Shown piece after piece: positions 1 to 8,108 of a stretch of DNA of 64,000 bases. The notes beneath the pieces were generated by a model, which ran no database searches, was not told the origin of the DNA, and worked only from the letters and a program-made list of their open reading frames with translations. Every line of letters begins with the position of its first letter. Positions within the stretch are counted from its first letter, which is position 1. Both the position numbers and the translations under genes were made by a program. Source of the DNA: JAKPAM01 sp047601745. Its GTDB lineage: Bacteria; Pseudomonadota; Gammaproteobacteria; Burkholderiales; Burkholderiaceae_E. The stretch spans positions 124,001-188,000 of the forward strand of contig JASGIS010000001.1 of the NCBI GenBank assembly GCA_047601745.1. The letters run 5' to 3'.

Positions 1-19
1 CGCCGGCCCCCGACGCGAC

Positions 20-532
20 ATGGCATCCGCGCTCACGCACTTCGATTCCGCCGGACAGGCGCACATGGTCGACATCGCCGGCAAGGCGATCTCGCGCCGC
101 ATCGCCCGGGCCGAGGGCCTGATCCGGATGGCGCCCGCCACGCTCGCCTTGATCGAAAGCGGCACGGCCCGCAAGGGCGACGTGCTGGGCATCGCGCGGA
201 TCGCGGCGATCCAGGGCGCCAAGCGCACCGCCGACCTGATTCCGCTGTGCCATCCGATCGCCTTGACGCGGGTCGCCGTCGACTTCGAGATCCTGACGCC
301 CGATCCGGCGACGACCGGCCGGCTCGTGCGCTGCGTCGCGACCGTCGAATGCGAGGGCCGGACCGGCGTCGAGATCGAAGCGCTGACCGCCGTGCAGGTC
401 GGCCTGCTGACGATCTACGACATGTGCAAGGCCGTCGATCGCGGCATGCAGATCGAACTCGTCCGGCTGCTCGAAAAGCACGGTGGCGCATCGGGCGATT
501 TCGTCGCACCCGAGCGCGCGGCCGAACCTTGA
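20..532 (+). CDS. moaC: Cyclic pyranopterin monophosphate synthase MoaC
   Basis: This enzyme converts (8S)-3',8-cyclo-7,8-dihydroguanosine triphosphate to cyclic pyranopterin monophosphate in molybdenum cofactor synthesis, in the cytosol. The 170-residue protein has the family opening (LTHFDSAGQAHMVDIAGKA), the PLCHPI motif around residues 75-80 with C77/H78, and the YDMCKAVDR motif around 133-141 with D134 and K137, all matching MoaC active-site regions. Length is normal. The frame is open to the window edge, so an earlier start cannot be excluded, but residue 1 aligns with the usual MoaC start. No clear ribosome binding site is visible. The downstream membrane-protein gene is 121 bp away and looks unrelated. 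Confidence 0.95.
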   Translation: MASALTHFDSAGQAHMVDIAGKAISRRIARAEGLIRMAPATLALIESGTARKGDVLGIARIAAIQGAKRTADLIPLCHPIALTRVAVDFEILTPDPATTGRLVRCVATVECEGRTGVEIEALTAVQVGLLTIYDMCKAVDRGMQIELVRLLEKHGGASGDFVAPERAAEP

Positions 533-653
533 CCGCCGCGATCCGCCGTCCGGCGCCGCCGGCCGGGCCACACGCCGAGCTACACGCCGGGCCGGCCGTC
601 GGGTCACACGCCAGGCCGACCGCCGGACGACGTCCGCCCGCATCGATACCGTC

Positions 654-1451
654 ATGCTGCTGCTGAAACTGGCGCTGGTGCCGCTGTCGGTGTGGATCGC
701 GTCGGTGGCCGGGCGCCGCTTCGGCCATGCGATCTCCGGCGTGCTCGCCGGCCTGCCGATGGTCGCGGGCCCGATGATCGCCGTGCTGCTGATCGACCAC
801 GATGCCGACGTGGTCGCGCCGATCGCGGCCGCAACGGTGACGGCGATCCCGGCGACGCTGGCGTTCTTCGTCGCCTTCGCGCACGGCGCCACGCGCTGGC
901 GGGCGCCGGCCTGCCTGCTGGCCGCCGCCGCGGCATTCTTCGCCGTCGGCGCGGCGATGAACGCGCTGGCGCTACCCTCGCCGTGGGCCGAGATGCTGGC
1001 GCTGGCCAGTCCGCCGCTGGCGCTGGGCCTGATGCCGGCGGTCGAGCCCTTGCATGGCCCGGTCCCGATTCCGCGCAAGGAGATCGCGCTGCGGATGCTG
1101 GGCGCGGCGGCGATCGGCGCGCTGATCCTGCATGGCGCCAACCACTTTCCACCGGCCGTCAACGGCCTGCTGCTGTCATGGCCGGTGACCGGCACGATCC
1201 TGCCGAGCTTCACGCTGCCGCTGCATGGACGCGTCGCGACGGTCAACCTGCTGCGCGGATTCGCGAACGGCCTGTCGGGCTTCGCGGTGTTCTTCTGCGC
1301 GCTGGGCGCGCTGCTGCGCCACGGCGTCCCCGAGTGGGCGGGATTCGCGATCGCGATCGCCGCCGCGGTCGCTACCGCCTGGGGCATCTATCGGTTGCGC
1401 GCGCGGAGGCATCCCCCTCGCGCGCCGTCACCGCCCGTCAGCCGCGCTTGA
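654..1451 (+). CDS. Small polytopic membrane protein of unknown function
   Basis: The product is 265 residues of almost continuous hydrophobic segments, about eight predicted transmembrane helices, with few polar loops. The start is placed at ATG 654 (MLLLKLALVPLSVW), because the in-frame sequence upstream of it is Arg/Ala-rich and shadow-like. I do not recognise a named family; inner-membrane location is inferred from hydrophobicity alone. The last 14 nt overlap the 3' end of the convergent phasin gene. The 121-bp spacer after moaC contains three imperfect copies of ACACGCC and no obvious promoter. Confidence 0.75.
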   Translation: MLLLKLALVPLSVWIASVAGRRFGHAISGVLAGLPMVAGPMIAVLLIDHDADVVAPIAAATVTAIPATLAFFVAFAHGATRWRAPACLLAAAAAFFAVGAAMNALALPSPWAEMLALASPPLALGLMPAVEPLHGPVPIPRKEIALRMLGAAAIGALILHGANHFPPAVNGLLLSWPVTGTILPSFTLPLHGRVATVNLLRGFANGLSGFAVFFCALGALLRHGVPEWAGFAIAIAAAVATAWGIYRLRARRHPPRAPSPPVSRA

Positions 1452-1905
1452 TCGCCTTCTGCAGGTCGGCCATGTCCTGCTTGAACTGGTCGTTGACGAT
1501 CTTCCAGGCCTCGGTCTGCGACTTGACGCCGCTCTCGGCCAGTTCACGCAGGTTGGCCAGCGCCTTTTCCATCGCCAGCTTGCCGAGCTCGGCCGTGCGG
1601 GTCGCGCGTTCGGCCGGCGCCAGGCTCGACAGCTCCTTGATCGCCGCCTGGAACTCGCTGGCCGATTCCCTGAGCATCTCGGCCTGACGTTCGGCCAGCG
1701 CCTTGAAGCCTTCGTACGCGCGCTGGTTGGCCGCGGTCAGCGCCTCCAGGTCGCGTTTGCGCGCTTCGATCAGCGCCTGCATGTCGACGCCGGGTGCCTT
1801 GAACTGCTCGAGCATCTTCGAGAAGTCGAACATCGCGCCGAACGGCGGCTGCGTCCCGGCCCCGGTGGCCTTGTTGTCTTTGTCGTCGGATTGGCGGTTG
1901 GCCAT
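1438..1905 (-). CDS. phaP: Phasin family protein (PHA granule-associated)
   Basis: Phasins coat polyhydroxyalkanoate granules. The 155-residue protein has the typical betaproteobacterial phasin pattern: a short polar N-terminus, then FDFSKMLEQFKAPGVDMQAL, then long amphipathic alpha-helical and coiled-coil sequence (EALTAANQRAYEGFKALAER) ending in a Lys/Arg tail. This is the TIGR01841/Phasin_2 type. The start is ATG 1905, preceded by a strong AAGGAGAG ribosome binding site; the longer in-frame upstream sequence is discarded. Convergent with the membrane protein gene, overlapping by 14 nt. The beta-ketothiolase bktB 6 kb away fits a PHA-producing organism. The exact paralog (phaP1, phaP2 and so on) cannot be assigned. 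Confidence 0.9.
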   Translation of the reverse strand: MANRQSDDKDNKATGAGTQPPFGAMFDFSKMLEQFKAPGVDMQALIEARKRDLEALTAANQRAYEGFKALAERQAEMLRESASEFQAAIKELSSLAPAERATRTAELGKLAMEKALANLRELAESGVKSQTEAWKIVNDQFKQDMADLQKAIKRG

Positions 1906-2339
1906 GGTTCTCTCCTTGTACTGGGCATTTGCCCGAAATCCGTTCTGTATCGCCCGCAGCACGCGCGGCCGGACGCGGCCGATCATTGCGAGCAACAGGA
2001 TGTTGCCCCAAACGCGCGCCGCTTGACAGCGGTACCGACCGTTCAGGGTCCGCGAATCGACCGTTCATCCGGAGAATGCACCGGCATCGCCTCAGAACGA
2101 CCGTGCATTCTTTCGTTCCGGATCTGAATTGTCGCAAAATCAGAATTACGTTTACTGTGATTGCTAGCGATAGTTCCGCATTGCGTGATATTCGCCTTTC
2201 CTAGCCATCGAAGTGCTGTGAGCGTCAGTCGTCCAGGGACGTATTCGCCAAGCGGGCAACCGTAACACGACGCAGCCAGGTCGCACGTCTCGATTACGTC
2301 GATTTCACTTCCGTAGTACTCCATGAAAAGGAGTCGGGC
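1906..2339. promoter_or_regulatory. Divergent promoter region with direct and inverted repeats
   Basis: This 434-bp non-coding stretch separates the phasin gene from the AraC-type regulator. It contains a direct repeat of CGACCGTTCA at 2036-2045 and 2058-2067 (22-bp period, two helical turns) and an inverted repeat GAACGA-N12-TCGTTC at 2095-2118. The section 2120-2210 is clearly more AT-rich than its surroundings and probably holds the promoters. AAGGAG at 2328-2333 is the ribosome binding site for the AraC gene. AraC-type proteins commonly bind direct repeats, so autoregulation or phasin control is possible; that is inference. Confidence 0.5.
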
Positions 2340-3377
2340 ATGGTTACCCTGCAGCACGGGTTCGACAAACGGATCTACCCAGCCTATACGCTGAATTCGC
2401 TGGTCGAAGTGCTGGCCGAGGACGGGATCGCGAGCGCCGACGCCCTCGAAGGCAGCGATATCCGGCTCGAGGACCTGAGCGCCGCGTCGACGCGCATTTC
2501 CTACCGCCAACTGGCGATGGTCTTCCGCAATGCAATCCGGCTGGCCCGCTCGCCGCTGCTGGCGATGCGCGCGGGCCGTCGCACGCGGCTGACCTCTTGC
2601 GGCATCTTCGGCTACGCGCTGATGTGCAGCGCCTCGCCGCAGCAGGCGTTCGATTTCACGATCAAGTACCAGCGCCTGCTCGGCCCCGCCGTCGGCGGCG
2701 GCTACCGCCGCGAGGGCGATACGATCGTCTGGACGCTCGAACCGCTGATCACGCGCGATCCGTCCGACGAGCTGTACCGCTTCGCGCTCGAGTTCCACAT
2801 GGCGATCGCGCTGAACCTGCTGCGCGATGCGATCCATCCGGATTTCAAGCCGCTGGAGATCCGCCTGGCCTACGAACGGCCGCCGCACGCGCACGCCTAC
2901 ACGAGCCTGTTCGACTGTCCGCTGCTGTTCGGTCAGCCGCGAGACGAGCTTCGCCTGAGCGCGCACTGGTTCGACCGGCGGATGATGGCCGCCTCGCCGA
3001 CGACGAGCTCGCAGGTCCGCGAGATCTGCGAACGCGAGCTGGCCAAGATCGCCGGCAACGCCGGCATCAGCGGCCGGATCTATTCGATGCTGGTCGAGAA
3101 CCCGCGGCAGTTCCCGGACATCGATACCGTGGCGTCGGCGCTGAACATGAGTTCGCGCACGCTGCGCCGCAGGCTCGACGCCGAGGGCACGTCATACCGC
3201 CACATCCTGTCCGAGGTCCGCAAGCAGCTCGCGCTGAAGTACCTGAGCGAGACGCCGATGACCAACGAAGAGATCGCCGACCGCCTCGGCTACAGCGACG
3301 CCGCCAACTTCCGCAAGGCGTTCCGGCAATGGACGCACGGCCAGCCGAGCGAGTTCCGCGAGAACGCGTTCCGCTGA
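2340..3377 (+). CDS. AraC-family transcriptional regulator with arabinose-binding-like N-terminal domain
   Basis: This 345-residue DNA-binding regulator has an N-terminal PF12625-type ligand domain (about residues 20-210) and a C-terminal AraC helix-turn-helix domain (about 245-340). The HTH region shows the canonical second-helix pattern TPMTNEEIADRLGYSDAANF followed by RKAFRQWTHGQPSEFR. The start has an excellent AAGGAG site 6 nt upstream. It is monocistronic, divergent from the phasin gene. Members of this class (OruR/ArgR/MmsR-like) control catabolic genes, but the ligand and targets are not deducible here. Confidence 0.9.
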   Translation: MVTLQHGFDKRIYPAYTLNSLVEVLAEDGIASADALEGSDIRLEDLSAASTRISYRQLAMVFRNAIRLARSPLLAMRAGRRTRLTSCGIFGYALMCSASPQQAFDFTIKYQRLLGPAVGGGYRREGDTIVWTLEPLITRDPSDELYRFALEFHMAIALNLLRDAIHPDFKPLEIRLAYERPPHAHAYTSLFDCPLLFGQPRDELRLSAHWFDRRMMAASPTTSSQVREICERELAKIAGNAGISGRIYSMLVENPRQFPDIDTVASALNMSSRTLRRRLDAEGTSYRHILSEVRKQLALKYLSETPMTNEEIADRLGYSDAANFRKAFRQWTHGQPSEFRENAFR

Positions 3378-3459
3378 AAACCCTCGGCGGCACCGTCGCC
3401 GGCGCCATAGAGCGGCTGGCCCCCGCAGGCGCGGCCGCCGCACGCAGCATTCGACGGCG

Positions 3460-3520
3460 TACCGCATCGAGCCGTACCGCACCGCATCGCACCGCACCGC
3501 GACACGGCACGGCGCGGCGC
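3460..3520. repeat. Low-complexity GCACC-type tandem repeat
   Basis: The 205-bp gap between the AraC gene and the convergent GDYXXLXY gene carries degenerate tandem copies of CCGCA/TCGCA pentamers and related CGGCACGG units. No gene or clear terminator hairpin with a T-run is visible in the gap. It is probably a slipped-strand microsatellite-like tract. Confidence 0.5.
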
Positions 3521-3582
3521 GCTGAACCGAGCTGCACTCCATCGAGCCGAGCCCGGCCTCGCACCGAGCTGCGTCCCGCCTT

Positions 3583-4287
3583 TCACAACCCGTCGAAGTG
3601 TTCGTCCAGCAGCCGAACCAGCAGCATCCGGCCGTCGGCGTCGACGCGATACTCACCGTAGCGGGCCGCCTCATAGCGTGCGGCGCTGCCTTCCTGGAAG
3701 AACCAGGCATCGGTGCCGAGCCTCAGGCGGGCGCCGCGGACGCGATAGCGCAGCGCGACCTCGCCGTCGGCGAGCGGACGCGGCGTCTGCTGCGCGCGCA
3801 GCGGACGCGCGACCCGTTGCGCGTCGAGCGCGACGATCAGGAAGCCGTCGTGCCCGTCGATCGTCACGCGGCGATCGACGGCCGCGCCGTCGGCCTCGCC
3901 GGACCCAAACGGCCGTCCGGCCTCGTCACCGTCCGGCGCCGCGGAAGCCGGTGGACGCGGCTCGCCGTCGGCGGCCCCGATGCGCACCCGGCTTTCCAGC
4001 GCGTAGCGCAGCGCCATATAGTCGCCGGTCATCAGCGAGCGCGGATCGCGCGGCGCCAGCGCCAGCCGCACGATCACGCCGCGAGCGAGCACTCGCTCGT
4101 TGACGAGGATCGACAGGTCATAGCTGCCGAACACCAACAGCGCGCCGGCCAACACCAGCAGCTTGCGCCAGGCCGGCCACGACAGCCTGGACAGCCAGAC
4201 CGACCCGGGCGGCTTCGGCGGCTTCGGCGGCCCGGGCGGCGAGGGCCGTAGCGACACCGGCCGCCGGGTCGGATCGCGCTCAGGCAT
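3583..4287 (-). CDS. GDYXXLXY domain-containing protein
   Basis: The 234-residue protein has a proline-rich cytosolic N-terminus (PPGPPKPPKPPG), one membrane segment (about residues 40-60) and an extracytoplasmic domain containing LMTGDYMALRYALE, the GDYxxLxY signature that names the family. Function of the family is unknown; it is normally found next to DUF4401 and DUF2157 membrane proteins, as here. The start is ATG 4287, overlapping the end of the DUF4401 gene by 8 nt, which suggests translational coupling. Last gene of the three-gene operon. Confidence 0.85.
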   Translation of the reverse strand: MPERDPTRRPVSLRPSPPGPPKPPKPPGSVWLSRLSWPAWRKLLVLAGALLVFGSYDLSILVNERVLARGVIVRLALAPRDPRSLMTGDYMALRYALESRVRIGAADGEPRPPASAAPDGDEAGRPFGSGEADGAAVDRRVTIDGHDGFLIVALDAQRVARPLRAQQTPRPLADGEVALRYRVRGARLRLGTDAWFFQEGSAARYEAARYGEYRVDADGRMLLVRLLDEHFDGL

Positions 4288-5353
4288 CGTCGCTCCGCAC
4301 CGCCGTCCGCCGCAGCGCCAGGCCCGCGCCCGCGAGCAGCGCGCCGACGACCAGCAGCGACACGCCCTTGGCGAGCAGCGTCGACGACAGGTCGAAGTAC
4401 AGCAGGAACACACCGACCGGCAAGCCGGCCAGCGCCAGTCCGCGCAGTGCCGGCCTGCCGGCCGCGGTGCCGAGCAGCCACAGCAGCACGCACATCGACA
4501 CGCCCGGCATGCGGGCCGAACCGAGCGCGAGCAGCAGCAGACCGGCCAGCGCGGCGATGACCAGCGGCCGGCGCGCCTGCCAGCGTTCGGCCAGCAGCAG
4601 CACGGTGCCCATCAGCACGATGAGCACGCCGACCGTCGTCCACGGGCTCCAAAACACGGCGACCGAGCCGGCCGCGCGGCCCCCATGCGCGAACCAGGAA
4701 GGTGTCGGCTGCAGCGACAGCGCCAGCGCGGCCATCGACACCGCCCGGGCGAGCGCGGCGACGCGAGTGGCCATCGACCCGAACATCCAGCGCGCCTGCG
4801 TCGACCACAGCACCGCGGCCGCCAGCGCGAGCAGCACGACGGCGGGCTGCACGGCACCGATCGACCACAGCAGCGCCACCACGCACGCGACCGCGCTCCA
4901 GACCATCGCCAGCCGGTGCATCGGATCGACGTTGACGAACCCCAGGGCCAGCGACCAGAACAGACCGCCGAGCGCGTACCAGGTCGCCGCTCGCGGCGCG
5001 TCCCAGTCATCGGTGCTGGCCGAAGCGGCCAGCACGAAGCCCGCGAAGCCCACCGCGGACACGAATTGCGAACGGAACGCGCCGCGCGGCGCGCCGGACC
5101 GGCGCCGCGACGCGAACGCGACGGCGCCCGCCATCGCCAGGCCGATGGCCAGCCGCACCCACGACGATGACAGGCGGTCGGCCGCCGTGAAGCCGACGAA
5201 ACCCAGCAGGAACAGCGCCGCGAGCCAGGCGCCGAACACCGACAGGAGCTGTGTCGGCCACGATATCGATGCGGCCGGCGGCGGCTCGGGCGCGACCTGC
5301 GCGTCGATCAGCCGATGCGCGCGCAGCCGCCGGACGAAGCGATCCCAGGTCAC
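4280..5353 (-). CDS. DUF4401 domain-containing membrane protein
   Basis: The product is a 357-residue polytopic inner-membrane protein with about ten hydrophobic segments. The N-terminus (VTWDRFVRRLRAHRLID) is typical of DUF4401. The GTG start at 5353 overlaps the TGA stop of the DUF2157 gene (GTGA), and the 3' end overlaps the GDYXXLXY gene by 8 nt. The much longer open frame upstream of 5353 runs antiparallel to nothing real and is rejected because it lies inside the DUF2157 coding sequence. Biochemical role unknown. Confidence 0.82.
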   Translation of the reverse strand: MTWDRFVRRLRAHRLIDAQVAPEPPPAASISWPTQLLSVFGAWLAALFLLGFVGFTAADRLSSSWVRLAIGLAMAGAVAFASRRRSGAPRGAFRSQFVSAVGFAGFVLAASASTDDWDAPRAATWYALGGLFWSLALGFVNVDPMHRLAMVWSAVACVVALLWSIGAVQPAVVLLALAAAVLWSTQARWMFGSMATRVAALARAVSMAALALSLQPTPSWFAHGGRAAGSVAVFWSPWTTVGVLIVLMGTVLLLAERWQARRPLVIAALAGLLLLALGSARMPGVSMCVLLWLLGTAAGRPALRGLALAGLPVGVFLLYFDLSSTLLAKGVSLLVVGALLAGAGLALRRTAVRSDDA

Positions 5354-6354
5354 GGACGCCGATCGGCCGCAGCCTTCGTCAACCAGTATCGTCCGCCGGC
5401 CGACGCCCCGACCAGCAGCGCCGCGCCGAGCAGCAGGGCCAGCGTCGGCGAACCGAAGCTCCACGCGAAGCGCAGCAGCCAGGCGAACAGCACCAGCGTC
5501 AGCGACAGCCACCCGAGCGTCAGCATGCCGATCTCGACCGCGCGGACGCGATACGCGAGATAGCCGGCGGCGATCACCAACGCCCAGGCCAGCGGCGCCA
5601 GCACCAACGATGAAACGTCGAGCCCCGTGCCGTTGGCCAGCACCGCGATCGCCGTCGCGCCGGTCAGCACGGCCAGCAGGCACGCGGCGATCGCGCGCGG
5701 CCCGGCCCGGCCGCCCAACCAGGCCCAGCGCCGGCCCGCGGCCTCCCACGCGACGAGCGCGCCGAGGTTGAACGCGCTCGCGAACAGCCAGGCGGGCACG
5801 CCCGGCCACGGCCACACCCACCGGTCCAACGCGACGCAGTACAGCGCGAATCCGGTCTCGACGATCGCCAGCCAGGCCAGCCACGCGCTCGCCCGACGAC
5901 TGGCCAGCACCCAGGGCAGCGACAGCAGCGCCCAGCCACGGAACAGCTCCCAGGTATCGGCGCCGGTCTGGTAGGTCTGCCCGAACAGCGCCAGCAGCGG
6001 CCCGACCAGCAGCGCCGCCGCGGTCAGCAACCACCGTCCGGCCGGCGTTTCGATGCCGCGCCACAGCGCGAGCCCCAGCACGGCCAGCAGTCCGGCCTGC
6101 GCGAGCGCGAGGCGCGCGCCCGGCCGCATGCCGGCCCAGTTGTACGCGACGATGCAGACGACGCCGGCCAGCATCAGGCCGAGCCCCGCCCCCATCAGCA
6201 GCCGCTGTACGGCGACCCGCCAGCCGCGCGCGCCGGGCACCAGTCCGGCCGCTTCGAGCGCACGCCCGAAATCGCGTCGCTCGAGCACGTTCCGGTGCAC
6301 GAGCGACGCGACGTCATCGATGCTGGGCGCGGTTCGATTCTGCAGCCAGCGCAA
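5350..6354 (-). CDS. DUF2157 domain-containing membrane protein
   Basis: The 334-residue protein has a soluble N-terminal segment of about 45 residues (SLVHRNVLERRDFGRALEAA) followed by about ten transmembrane helices, including GLGLMLAGVVCIVAYNWAGM, which is characteristic of DUF2157. First gene of the DUF2157-DUF4401-GDYXXLXY operon, whose three genes overlap by 4 and 8 nt. Function is not established; the conserved trio suggests one membrane complex. The ATG at 6354 is the first available start; no convincing Shine-Dalgarno sequence is seen. Confidence 0.82.
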   Translation of the reverse strand: MRWLQNRTAPSIDDVASLVHRNVLERRDFGRALEAAGLVPGARGWRVAVQRLLMGAGLGLMLAGVVCIVAYNWAGMRPGARLALAQAGLLAVLGLALWRGIETPAGRWLLTAAALLVGPLLALFGQTYQTGADTWELFRGWALLSLPWVLASRRASAWLAWLAIVETGFALYCVALDRWVWPWPGVPAWLFASAFNLGALVAWEAAGRRWAWLGGRAGPRAIAACLLAVLTGATAIAVLANGTGLDVSSLVLAPLAWALVIAAGYLAYRVRAVEIGMLTLGWLSLTLVLFAWLLRFAWSFGSPTLALLLGAALLVGASAGGRYWLTKAAADRRP

Positions 6355-6428
6355 GAGGCCCCCGGTATCCGATGGTCCGGCGTCGATTCTCGCACGCCGG
6401 CCGCGGCATTACCCCGGAAACCCGACGC

Positions 6429-7922
6429 TTACCCCAGATCGACCGGCACGAAGATCTTCGCGTCGTCGCGCTGGATCAGCAGCGCCACGTGTTTCTTGGC
6501 CTGCGCGACCAGCGCGCGCAACTGCTCGACGCTGGACACCGACGTACCGTTGCACGCGAGCACCACGTCGCCCGGCTGCAGGCCGGCCTGCGCGGCCGGA
6601 CCGCTGGCCTGCTGGATCACCAGCCCGCCGGACAGGCCCGAGGCCTGCTTCTCGTCAGGCTGCAGCGGCCGTACCGCCAGGCCCAGACGGCCCTGGTCCG
6701 CGTCGTGGCCACCGGCCTGCGCGACCTTGGCGCCGTTCATCTCGCCGAGCTTCGCCGTCAGCGTCTTGCGATCGCCTTTGCGGATCACGTCCAGCTTCAA
6801 CACGCTGCCCGGCTTCTGCTCCGACACCAGCGCCGGCAGGTCGAACGAATGCTCGATCGGCTTGTCGCCGGCCGCGACGATCACGTCGCCGCTCTGCAGG
6901 CCGGCCTTGTCGGCGGGCCCGCCGGGATCGACCGCGCTGACCAGCGCGCCCATCGGCTTGGACAGACCGAACGCATCGGCCAGCGGCTGGTTGACGTCCT
7001 GGATCTGCACGCCCAGCCGGGCCCGCGTCACCTTGCCGTGCGCGACCAGTTGCGCCTCCACCTTGCTCGCCACGTCGATCGGGATCGCGAACGACAGGCC
7101 CTGGTAACCGCCCGAGCGCGTGTAGATCTGCGAGTTGATGCCGATGACCTCGCCGCGCGCGTTGAACAGCGGCCCACCCGAGTTGCCCGGATTGACCGCG
7201 ACGTCGGTCTGGATGAACGGCACGTAGGCGTCGTCGGGCAGCGCGCGCGCCTTGGCGCTGACGATCCCCGAGGTCACGCTGTTCTCGAAGCCGAACGGCG
7301 AGCCGATCGCCACCACCGGTTCGCCGACCTTGGTCGCGGCCGGGTCGCCGAGCCGCACGACCGGCAGGTCCTTCGCGTCGATACGCAGCACGGCCACGTC
7401 GGTCTGTTTGTCCACGCCCAGCACCTTGGCCGCGAATTCGCGGCGATCGGTCAGCCGCACGGTCACGATCTGCGCGCCGTCGACGACGTGCGCATTGGTC
7501 AGGATCAGCCCATCCGGGCTCACGATGAAGCCCGAACCCTCGCCGCGCACGAGCTGCGCGCCTCCGGGCGGCCGGCCCCGGCGAAGCTGCGGGCCGAACT
7601 GCTGCCCGAATTGCTGGAAGAACTGCAGGATCGGATCGTCCGGCGCCGGACCGCCATCATCGTCGTCCGAAGTCTTCTGCGCGCGTCCGGTCGTGCTGAT
7701 GTTGACGACCGCAGGACCGTAGCGGTCGACGATCGGCGAGAAATCCATCCCGCTGACCAGGATCGGTGAAGAGGTGGCCGTCGCCTCCGCCGGCGTCGCC
7801 AGCGCGCCGACCGGCGCCGCGTGCGCGACGCCTTCGTGCGGGTGCGACAGTTGCCACGCCCCGCCGGCCAGGGCGGCCACGGCGGCAGCGGCGATCGAGG
7901 TACGGGTCAGTCTGCTTGGCAT
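6429..7922 (-). CDS. Do-family periplasmic serine endoprotease (DegP/MucD-like)
   Basis: This protease degrades misfolded envelope proteins in the periplasm. The 497-residue protein has an N-terminal signal or anchor segment (about 8-36), a trypsin-like domain with catalytic H145 (LTNAHVVDG), D175 (KQTDVAVLR) and S248 (NPGNSGGPL), then two PDZ domains (about 300-390 and 405-495). A Gln/Phe-rich loop (about 97-112) precedes the protease core, as in DegP and MucD. Here it stands alone rather than beside rpoE-rseAB. A paired CTTAAA direct repeat lies 61-77 bp upstream of the start, suggesting control by an OmpR-class regulator. degQ or mucD would be equally fair names. Confidence 0.93.
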   Translation of the reverse strand: MPSRLTRTSIAAAAVAALAGGAWQLSHPHEGVAHAAPVGALATPAEATATSSPILVSGMDFSPIVDRYGPAVVNISTTGRAQKTSDDDDGGPAPDDPILQFFQQFGQQFGPQLRRGRPPGGAQLVRGEGSGFIVSPDGLILTNAHVVDGAQIVTVRLTDRREFAAKVLGVDKQTDVAVLRIDAKDLPVVRLGDPAATKVGEPVVAIGSPFGFENSVTSGIVSAKARALPDDAYVPFIQTDVAVNPGNSGGPLFNARGEVIGINSQIYTRSGGYQGLSFAIPIDVASKVEAQLVAHGKVTRARLGVQIQDVNQPLADAFGLSKPMGALVSAVDPGGPADKAGLQSGDVIVAAGDKPIEHSFDLPALVSEQKPGSVLKLDVIRKGDRKTLTAKLGEMNGAKVAQAGGHDADQGRLGLAVRPLQPDEKQASGLSGGLVIQQASGPAAQAGLQPGDVVLACNGTSVSSVEQLRALVAQAKKHVALLIQRDDAKIFVPVDLG

Positions 7923-7982
7923 GATGGGGCTCCAGAGAAGGCGATGCGTCGACCGCCAATGGGGACATGCTGAGCCGGCAGA

Positions 7983-7999
7983 CTTAAACCACCCTTAAA
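7983..7999. promoter_or_regulatory. Tandem CTTAAA-N5-CTTAAA box (OmpR/PmrA-class operator candidate)
   Basis: Two perfect CTTAAA half-sites are separated by CCACC, giving an 11-bp period, in the divergent intergenic region between the Do protease (start 7922) and bktB (start 8109). The spacing matches direct-repeat boxes of OmpR-family response regulators such as PmrA; read on the other strand it also resembles a PhoP-type GGTTTA-N5-GGTTTA box. A small stem-loop (AAGGGT/ACCCTT, loop CGAA) lies just beyond at 8008-8023 in the bktB leader. Confidence 0.5.
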
Positions 8000-8108
8000 C
8001 CTGCGGAAAGGGTCGAAACCCTTGCCACCGCGCAGGTCTACAATGCGTTCCCGTATCCCGCCGATCCGGACCGAGGCGGCCCATCCCATCGAAACCAGGA
8101 GTTGCCGA

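Noticed and set aside
3460..3520. CRISPR-like array
   Set aside because: Units are about 5-6 bp and degenerate, without spacers of constant length; no cas genes are near.
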